Shown one piece after another: positions 55,388 to 64,000 of a stretch of 64,000 bases of DNA. Both the position numbers and the translations under genes were made by a program. The notes below the pieces were generated by a model. It worked only from the letters and a program-made list of their open reading frames with translations. It was not told the DNA's origin and made no database searches. The DNA lies in contig CAIPTY010000010.1 of assembly GCA_903868145.1 (NCBI GenBank), forward strand, positions 124,001 through 188,000, written 5' to 3'. The stretch is from an uncultured Desulfuromonadales bacterium (GTDB lineage: Bacteria > Desulfobacterota > Desulfuromonadia > Geobacterales > Pseudopelobacteraceae). Each line of letters starts with the position of its first letter. Positions within the stretch are counted from its first letter, which is position 1.

Positions 55388-55888
55388 TCAGAGAATTTCC
55401 AGAAGGGTTATCTCGAAGATAAGATCCTCTCCTGCCAACGGATGGTTGGAATCGAATGTGATATCCGCACCGGTGGCCGCAACAACCAGGACACCCATCT
55501 CTTCGTCATCCTCATTGGTCAAAACAAGTTCATCGCCGATTTCCGGCTTGAGATCCTCCGGTACGTCGCAGCGTGGAACGGTGAATACCTTGTCATTGTC
55601 GTATTCGCCGAATGCATCGGCAGCGGGAATGACGACCGTCTTTTTCTCTCCCGGCGACATGCCGACCAGTGCTTCATCGATCTGGGGAAAGAGGTCGTGT
55701 TCCCCGATGGTGAGTTCCATCGGACCGACCAGATGGCCGCCGCAACCGCAATCGTCGTCGCTGCAGTTCTCGGTCTCGCAATCGTCATGGTTGCAATCCT
55801 CATCGTGGGTGGAATCGAAAACAGTGCCGTCTTCGAGTGTTCCGGTGTAGTCGATTCTGACCTTGTTGCCCTGTTCTGCCTGTGCCAT
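55388..55888 (-). CDS. FKBP-type peptidyl-prolyl isomerase, SlyD-like, with metal-binding insert
   Basis: 166 residues from ATG 55888 (AAAGG upstream; the frame opens at 55969). FKBP core: [58 protein letters not shown]. Between strands, at residues ~28-51, is an insert rich in Asp, Cys and His ([19 protein letters not shown] then GCGGH), absent from ordinary FKBPs; it is probably a metal site. SlyD of E. coli has a C-terminal metal tail and delivers nickel to hydrogenase; here the metal residues are in a loop instead. Link to hyp genes is inference. Confidence 0.85.
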   Translation of the reverse strand: MAQAEQGNKVRIDYTGTLEDGTVFDSTHDEDCNHDDCETENCSDDDCGCGGHLVGPMELTIGEHDLFPQIDEALVGMSPGEKKTVVIPAADAFGEYDNDKVFTVPRCDVPEDLKPEIGDELVLTNEDDEEMGVLVVAATGADITFDSNHPLAGEDLIFEITLLEIL

Positions 55889-56098
55889 GGGTATACCTTT
55901 CAGGGTTTGGTGCGGCATGGTGCCGATAGTTGTGGAGGCATCATAACCAATAGTATCATAAGAGAACACTCTTTTTTTGAGTTGATCCCGTGCAACCGGT
56001 ATTTATTACCGAATCGGTTTTTCAGGCCGGAAAGCCTCTTCAAACTGAATACGATTTTATGCTACAGTGCAAAACCACGCTGTAGACGAAGGAACATC

Positions 56099-58989
<2,891 letters not shown>

Positions 58990-58993
<4 letters not shown>

Positions 58994-60261
58994 CTACCGC
59001 ACGCAAAAGGGTCATCATCGTTGGCACGGGGTTCGCCGGGATTCGCGCAGCACGAGGATTGTGCGGGAGCGGGCTGGATGTACTGCTGCTGGATCGCACC
59101 AATTACCACCTGTTTCAGCCGCTATTGTACCAGGTTGCCACCGCCGGTCTGGAGGAGGAGTCCATTGCCTATCCGATCCGGGCAATGATTCGCGGATGGA
59201 AAAATGTCTCTTTCAGGCGCTGCGAGGTCACAGGGTTTGATCTGACCGGCCGCAGGGTTGTAACGGACAGCGGAGAGCTTGCCTATGACTATCTTGTGCT
59301 GGCGGGGGGGAGCGTTACCAACTACTTCGGTAATGAAGGGATCGCCTCACAGGCCTTTGACCTGAAGAGCCTCGGTGACGCGGATCGATTGCGCAACAGT
59401 ATCCTCTGCGCTTTTGAGGAGGCTGTGAGCGAACAGGATCCTGTGCGCCGCGTTGCGCTGCTGACATTCGTGGTTGTGGGGGGAGGTCCGACCGGAGTGG
59501 AGTTCGCCGGGGCATTGAGCGAACTGATGCGACATGTCCTGTCGGAAGATTATCCGTCCATTAATGGGGATGAATCGCGGGTTATTCTGCTTGAGGCAGC
59601 GCCGTCAATCCTGACCGCCATGCCGCAGCGTCTCCAGACCTACGCCATAAGAAAGCTGACGGATATGGGGGTTGAGGTTCGCTGCAGCACCATGGTTTCC
59701 GATGCTTCCCCCAATGTTGTGCGGCTTGCTTCGGGAGAGGTGATTGCGGCTCATACGCTGTTCTGGTCGGCCGGGGTCAAGGCCTCACCTCTGGCCGACA
59801 TGCTCCCCTGTCCAAAGGGAGCCGGCGGGCGCATTCCGGTAGGATCGACCCTGACGCTGGAGGAACATGATGAGGTCTTCGTGGTCGGAGACATGGCATA
59901 CTGCATGGAGAAAGGATCTCCACTGCCGATGATGGCCCCGGTGGCCATGCAGCAGGGTCATCACGCGGCTCGTGTCATTCTGGCCCGCGAGGCCGGCACG
60001 ACTCTGCCGTTATTCAAATTTACGGACAAGGGCGCCATGGCAACGATTGGGCGGAGCGCAGCTGTTGCATCCGCCCATGGATTTAATGTCTCCGGTTACG
60101 CTGCCTGGCTGGCCTGGCTGCTACTGCACCTGTACTATCTGATCGGGTTCAGAAACCGGATCGTGGTCATGCTGAACTGGGCCTGGTACTACTGGTTCCA
60201 CGAGCGGCAGGTGCTCCTGATCACCAGCACCATCGGGCAGCATGCCCGAAAGCGCGAGTAA
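58990..60261 (+). CDS. ndh: NADH dehydrogenase type II (FAD-dependent)
   Basis: 423 residues: N-terminal FAD motif [20 protein letters not shown] motif [17 protein letters not shown], second FAD motif [12 protein letters not shown], and a C-terminal membrane-attaching helix ([20 protein letters not shown]). Transfers electrons from NADH to quinone without pumping protons. ATGA overlap with uvrA (58990) implies co-expression, so full-length uvrA reading matters for its translation. Confidence 0.9.
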
Positions 60262-60283
60262 TGATAGCTGTCCGGCCCGAGAC

Positions 60284-61723
60284 TCAGGCCGGAAGCGTCG
60301 GCAGTTCGACACCTGCCATTTTCTGCAGCATGCGCACTACCTGGCAGCTGTAACCGAACTCGTTATCGTACCAGACGTAGAGCACGCAACGGTTTCCTTC
60401 GGCGATGGTAGCCAGCGAGTCAACCACTCCGGCGTGGCGTGAGCCGACGAAGTCGCTGGAGACCACTTCCGGCGAGTTGGTGAAATCGATCTGGTTCTGG
60501 AGTGGCGAATCCAGTGATATGCCCCGCAGATAATTGTTAATTTCCTCAACAGAAACGGTCTGTTCCAGTTCCAGATTCAGGATGGCCAGTGAAACATTGG
60601 GTGTCGGTACCCTGATGGCGTTGCCGGTCAGCTTTCCGGACAGCTCGGGGATAACCTTGGCCACCGCCTTGGCCGCCCCGGTCTCGGTGATGACCATGTT
60701 CAGCGGGGCGCTGCGACCGCGGCGCGAGGACTTGTGATAGTTGTCGATCAGGTTCTGGTCGTTGGTGTAGGAGTGGCACGTCTCCATGTGTCCATGGACA
60801 ATCCCGAAGCGGTCGTTGATCGCCTTCATCACCGGCACGATGGCGTTGGTTGTGCAACTGGCGGCCGAGAAAATCCGTTCCTGATCGGTGATCAGCACGT
60901 TGTTGACACCGGCCACGATGTTGGGGATATCACCTTTGCCGGGTGCGGTAAGGATGACCTTCCGGATGCCCGGTGAGGCGAGGTGGCGGGACAGGCCGTC
61001 GCGATCGCGCCATTTGCCGGTGTTGTCGATGAGGATGGCGTTGTGGATGCCGTACCGGGTGTAGTCAACCGATTCAGGCGAGTCGGAATAGATGATGCGG
61101 ATCATATTACCGTTGGCAATGATGGCGTTTTCTTCCTCGTCGATGGTTATGATTCCGTTGAAATGACCGTGGATAGAGTCTCGACGCAGCAGACTGGCGC
61201 GTTTGACCAGGTCGTCGCTGCTCCCCTTGCGCACAACCGCGGCCCGGAGCCGCAACTTCTCCCCGCTCCCTGCCTTGTCGATCAGGATGCGTGCCAGCAG
61301 TCGCCCGATTCGGCCAAAGCCGTACAGCACGATGTCCTGCGGTTCAGCCAGCAGCGATGTCCTGCCGGTGTTGGCGGAGGTCAGCTCCCGGGCCACGAAG
61401 GCATCCACCGGCAAGCCTGATGTGCGATAGCGCACGGTAAGCTTGCCAAGATCGATGCGGGCTGGCGCCAGATCAAGCTTTGCAATGGCCTCCAACACCG
61501 GCAGGGTGTCAAGCACGGTCAGCTCACCGTCCAGAACCAGTCGGGCGAAACGGTGGGCCTTGAGCAGGTCGATGACGGTGCCATGAACCAGCGACCGGCT
61601 GTATATGGTCAACACGACGTTGTTATCGCGATAGAGTTTGCCGATAACTGGAAGCATGCCTTCGGCAACAGCTTCCTGCCGCTGCCATTCCTTGAGATGG
61701 AGTTCAGATTTTTCCTGATTCAT
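60284..61723 (-). CDS. gap: Glyceraldehyde-3-phosphate dehydrogenase, long form
   Basis: 479 residues from ATG 61723 (AAAGG upstream). The C-terminal ~345 residues are a canonical GAPDH: YGFGRIGRLLARIL, catalytic SAASCTTNAIVPV, and the conserved WYDNEFGYS. Residues 1-125 are an extra N-terminal domain seen in a subset of bacterial GAPDHs of ~480 residues. Glycolytic or gluconeogenic direction cannot be told from sequence. It is 21 bases from the convergent ndh stop and 12 bases upstream of ubiE on the same strand orientation pattern. Confidence 0.9.
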   Translation of the reverse strand: MNQEKSELHLKEWQRQEAVAEGMLPVIGKLYRDNNVVLTIYSRSLVHGTVIDLLKAHRFARLVLDGELTVLDTLPVLEAIAKLDLAPARIDLGKLTVRYRTSGLPVDAFVARELTSANTGRTSLLAEPQDIVLYGFGRIGRLLARILIDKAGSGEKLRLRAAVVRKGSSDDLVKRASLLRRDSIHGHFNGIITIDEEENAIIANGNMIRIIYSDSPESVDYTRYGIHNAILIDNTGKWRDRDGLSRHLASPGIRKVILTAPGKGDIPNIVAGVNNVLITDQERIFSAASCTTNAIVPVMKAINDRFGIVHGHMETCHSYTNDQNLIDNYHKSSRRGRSAPLNMVITETGAAKAVAKVIPELSGKLTGNAIRVPTPNVSLAILNLELEQTVSVEEINNYLRGISLDSPLQNQIDFTNSPEVVSSDFVGSRHAGVVDSLATIAEGNRCVLYVWYDNEFGYSCQVVRMLQKMAGVELPTLPA

Positions 61724-61744
61724 GTGACACACCTTTCCTGAAGG

Positions 61745-62470
61745 TTATTTTTTTTCCCCGACATAGATGCTGGCGATGCCGAAGGTGAGTTCCGTGACAT
61801 GCACGTTGTGGAAACCGGTATCTTCTATCATCCGGGCGAACGATTCGTGTGATGGAAACTCAAGCACCGAATCGGGCAGGTATTTATAGGCGTTGTAGGT
61901 CGAGAAGAGTCCGCCGATGACCGGTAGCAGACGCCGGAAATAGAAGTAATAGATCTGCCGGAACAGATGCGAACGCGGAGTCGAGAACTCCAGGATGATC
62001 ATCCGCCCTCCCGGCCTCAGAACACGCCGCATCTCCGCCAGTCCCAGCACCCTGTCAACGACATTTCTTATACCGAATGCGATCGTAATCGAGTCGAATG
62101 TGTCGTCGGCAAAGGGGAGATCTTCACAGGGAGCCACTGTGAAGTCAATCCGGTCGGAGTACGGTGATTCGGCTGCCTTGATCTGTCCAAGATCGACCAT
62201 CTCCCTGCAGAAATCGGCTCCGGTGATCCTGACTGACGATGGTGTTACGCGGGCGATCTCGAGCGCAACATCCCCGGTGCCGGTGGCGACATCAAGGATG
62301 CGGCAACCATCGTGATATTTGAGCAGCTGCACCGCCTTTTTTCTCCAGCGCCGATCTATGCCAAAACTGAGCATCCGGTTGAGAAAGTCGTAACGCGGTG
62401 CAATCGTCCCGAACATCTCTTGAATCTTTTCACCCTTGTCCGAAAGTCTGAACATATTTTGACTACCCAT
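61745..62470 (-). CDS. ubiE: Demethylmenaquinone/ubiquinone C-methyltransferase
   Basis: 241 residues: KIQEMFGTIAPRYDFLNRML at the N terminus, AdoMet motif RILDVATGTGDVALE and RVLRPGGRMIILEFSTPR, the UbiE signature. In a Geobacter-type organism it would make menaquinone (MenG role). The start at 62470 is uncertain: the later Met at 62455 also fits, and neither has a strong ribosome-binding site. It precedes gap on the same strand. Confidence 0.93.
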   Translation of the reverse strand: MGSQNMFRLSDKGEKIQEMFGTIAPRYDFLNRMLSFGIDRRWRKKAVQLLKYHDGCRILDVATGTGDVALEIARVTPSSVRITGADFCREMVDLGQIKAAESPYSDRIDFTVAPCEDLPFADDTFDSITIAFGIRNVVDRVLGLAEMRRVLRPGGRMIILEFSTPRSHLFRQIYYFYFRRLLPVIGGLFSTYNAYKYLPDSVLEFPSHESFARMIEDTGFHNVHVTELTFGIASIYVGEKK

Positions 62471-62567
62471 TGGTTCTTTTTAGTGGTATAGAGAAAGACT
62501 TTTTTTGATGCGCTTCTCTAACATATTTTATGAAGAGAGGCCAGTAAAAACCCGAAGGAGGAAGTAA

Positions 62568-63833
62568 GTGAGAAAGCCCGTTGTCCTCGTGTATTTCATC
62601 TGCGCTGCGCTTATGGTCTGCTGTGGCGTTGTTTCCTGCAACTCCGAGCAGAAACCGGTGCCTGCAGCACCCGTGGCTGCGCCAAAACCGGTTGCTCCGT
62701 CACCAACGAAACGTGAAAAGCTCCTGAAAACCGAATTCAGGGCAATCTATATAACCTCATGGACCGCGGGAATCAAGCGTTTTCAGGTGCTGCTCGACAT
62801 GCTTGCCAACTCGCACTTAAATGCCATGGTGATCGATATCAAGGACAGCACCGGCAAGGTCGGTTACGACTCCAAGGTACCGCTGGTTGCCCAGACCGGC
62901 GCATACGAGAAGAGGATTCACGACCTCGACGGCATCCTCAAACAGTGTCGTGACAGGAAAATCTACACGATCGCCCGTATAGCCGTGTTTCAGGATCCGA
63001 ATCTTGCAAAAGCGCGTGCTGACCTGGCGGTAGGTACAGGCGGAAAGGGCGTCTGGAAAGATCGCAAGGGCCTGGCATGGGTGGATCCCGCTTCGAAAGA
63101 GGTCTGGGATTATAACCTGGCAATAGCAAAAGAGGCCGCTGCAAAGGGTTTTGACGAGATTCAGTTCGATTATGTCCGCTTTCCTACCGATGGCAAACTG
63201 AAGGCCATGACCTACCCGGTTTATAAGCGCGATGTTCCCAAACATGAGATAATCAGACGGTTTTTCGAGTATGTGGATCAACAGATGAAGCCGGTGGATG
63301 TTTTGACTTCGGCGGATATCTTCGGCCTGACCACCATGGTCGATGGAGACATGAATATCGGTCAGCGTATCCAGGATGTTGCCGACTACGTCGATTTCGT
63401 CTGTCCCATGATGTACCCCTCGCACTACCCCAAAGGGCATCTGGGCATGAAAAACCCGGCGGATCATCCGTACCGGGTGATTTATGACGCCTGTATGAGA
63501 GGGATGAAACGCCTTGAAGGGAAACGGGCAAAGATGCGGCCATGGCTGCAGGATTTCAAGCTTGGCGCCGTGTATGATAAAAAAATGATCCGTGAACAGA
63601 TCCAGGCGGCGCGCGATGCAGGCGTTTCCGGGTTTGCTTTCTGGAATGCCCGCAATGTCTACACCGAAGCTGCGTATCTTGAAAAATTACCGGAACCGAA
63701 CCCGAACCCGCCTTTCAAGGCGGAGCTTCTGGAAGACATCCGTAAACGTGAATCGGCCAGGGCACGCCTTGAGAACAGATCCACGGCAGTCAGGCAGGAA
63801 AAACCGGTCGTCGGCAAGCCGGTACGGAAATAA
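62568..63833 (+). CDS. DUF4015-type putative glycoside hydrolase, lipoprotein
   Basis: 421 residues. Signal peptide with lipobox CGVVS|C24. Residues ~55-360 form a TIM-barrel-like region (FRAIYITSWTAG; MVIDIKDSTGKVGYDS; FDEIQFDYVRFPTDG; VCPMMYPSHYP; GFAFWNARNVY) typical of the DUF4015 putative glycosidases. The acidic pair in DEIQFDYVRFP is the likely catalytic centre. Substrate unknown, perhaps an envelope polymer. GGAGG upstream of GTG start. Followed by cdaA after 15 bases. Confidence 0.83.
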   Translation: MRKPVVLVYFICAALMVCCGVVSCNSEQKPVPAAPVAAPKPVAPSPTKREKLLKTEFRAIYITSWTAGIKRFQVLLDMLANSHLNAMVIDIKDSTGKVGYDSKVPLVAQTGAYEKRIHDLDGILKQCRDRKIYTIARIAVFQDPNLAKARADLAVGTGGKGVWKDRKGLAWVDPASKEVWDYNLAIAKEAAAKGFDEIQFDYVRFPTDGKLKAMTYPVYKRDVPKHEIIRRFFEYVDQQMKPVDVLTSADIFGLTTMVDGDMNIGQRIQDVADYVDFVCPMMYPSHYPKGHLGMKNPADHPYRVIYDACMRGMKRLEGKRAKMRPWLQDFKLGAVYDKKMIREQIQAARDAGVSGFAFWNARNVYTEAAYLEKLPEPNPNPPFKAELLEDIRKRESARARLENRSTAVRQEKPVVGKPVRK

Positions 63834-63848
63834 CAAGGAGTTCCCGGG

Positions 63849-64000
63849 TTGCCATCATTCATCCGCATCCAAGATCTGGCTGACATCCTGATCATGACTT
63901 TTCTGCTGTACCAGCTCTATTCCTGGTTCCGTAGGACGCGCGCCATGCAGGTGCTGCTGGGACTGGGTGTGGTGACGCTGATCTATTTCGTGACCCGTTT
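63849..64000 (+). CDS. cdaA: Diadenylate cyclase CdaA, N-terminal part (runs off window)
   Basis: TTG start at 63849, 8 bases after AAGGAG (63835-63840). The 50 visible codons read LADILIMTFLLYQLYSWFRR then AMQVLLGLGVVTLIYFVTR, the membrane-helix N terminus of CdaA/DUF147 proteins that make cyclic di-AMP. The catalytic DisA_N domain lies beyond base 64000. Confidence 0.75.
   Translation, partial: MPSFIRIQDLADILIMTFLLYQLYSWFRRTRAMQVLLGLGVVTLIYFVTR

Noticed and set aside
55316-56098. N-terminal extension of the uvrA frame by 261 codons
   Set aside because: It is antisense to the FKBP gene, and UvrA starts normally at 56099 with a ribosome-binding site.

Overview
This 64 kb window reads as the chromosome of a Geobacter-like member of the Desulfuromonadia (Geobacter / Trichlorobacter / Pelobacter propionicus group). 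The grounds are tandem GEMM-I riboswitches of the Geobacter A20 type in front of a multiheme lipoprotein cytochrome, a second small diheme protein, nickel-hydrogenase maturation genes, a globin-coupled membrane sensor like GsGCS of G. sulfurreducens, PLP-dependent PanP in place of PanD, and many two-component kinases. The species is an inference. No rRNA operon or CRISPR array is visible.

Layout. 1-4691 (+): the end of a GAF/methyl-accepting protein, then panB-panC-panP. 4714-21510 (-): a HAD phosphatase, a globin-coupled sensor, and the hydrogenase maturation set hypD, hypC, hypF, hypB. The hyp set is broken by accessory DNA: an AAA/DUF4143 ATPase lies between hypC and hypD, and a 7.7 kb block lies between hypF and hypB. 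That block holds a DUF1016 nuclease, an S subunit with a fused nuclease-methylase, two toxin-antitoxin pairs and a deleted CARF/sigma-54 regulator. An ABC exporter follows. 21660-23012 (+): promoter, two tandem cGAMP-type riboswitches and a lipoprotein cytochrome. 23035-31318 (-): a polar amino-acid ABC transporter, priA, small and low-complexity proteins, and a carboxynorspermidine-dehydrogenase-type enzyme. 31318-36555 (mostly -): gene fragments, small ORFs, two histidine kinases and a Cache-domain protein.

37134-42808 is a 5.7 kb integrated element in tRNA-Arg(CCG), bounded by exact 43-bp direct repeats. It carries a tyrosine integrase, a serine recombinase coupled to a zinc-ribbon protein, two toxin-antitoxin modules, several unknown small genes and an IS remnant. 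42920-64000 is core genome: coaE, an rRNA methyltransferase, small membrane proteins, the HrcA/CIRCE-controlled hrcA-grpE-dnaK-dnaJ cluster, murI, a GerMN protein, metH, an FKBP isomerase, uvrA, a type II NADH dehydrogenase, a long-form GAPDH, ubiE/menG, a DUF4015 lipoprotein and the start of cdaA.

The most striking observations are: (i) uvrA carries a single in-frame TGA exactly where a zinc-finger cysteine is expected, with the remaining 178 codons intact; (ii) two A20-type GEMM riboswitches are stacked before one cytochrome gene, with a five-codon ORF after the first that looks like the relic of a duplicated leader; (iii) palindromic repeats have been absorbed in frame into two proteins (the nuclease-methylase and UvrA); (iv) the tRNA-Arg element has replaced the DNA upstream of the tRNA gene and so probably its promoter.
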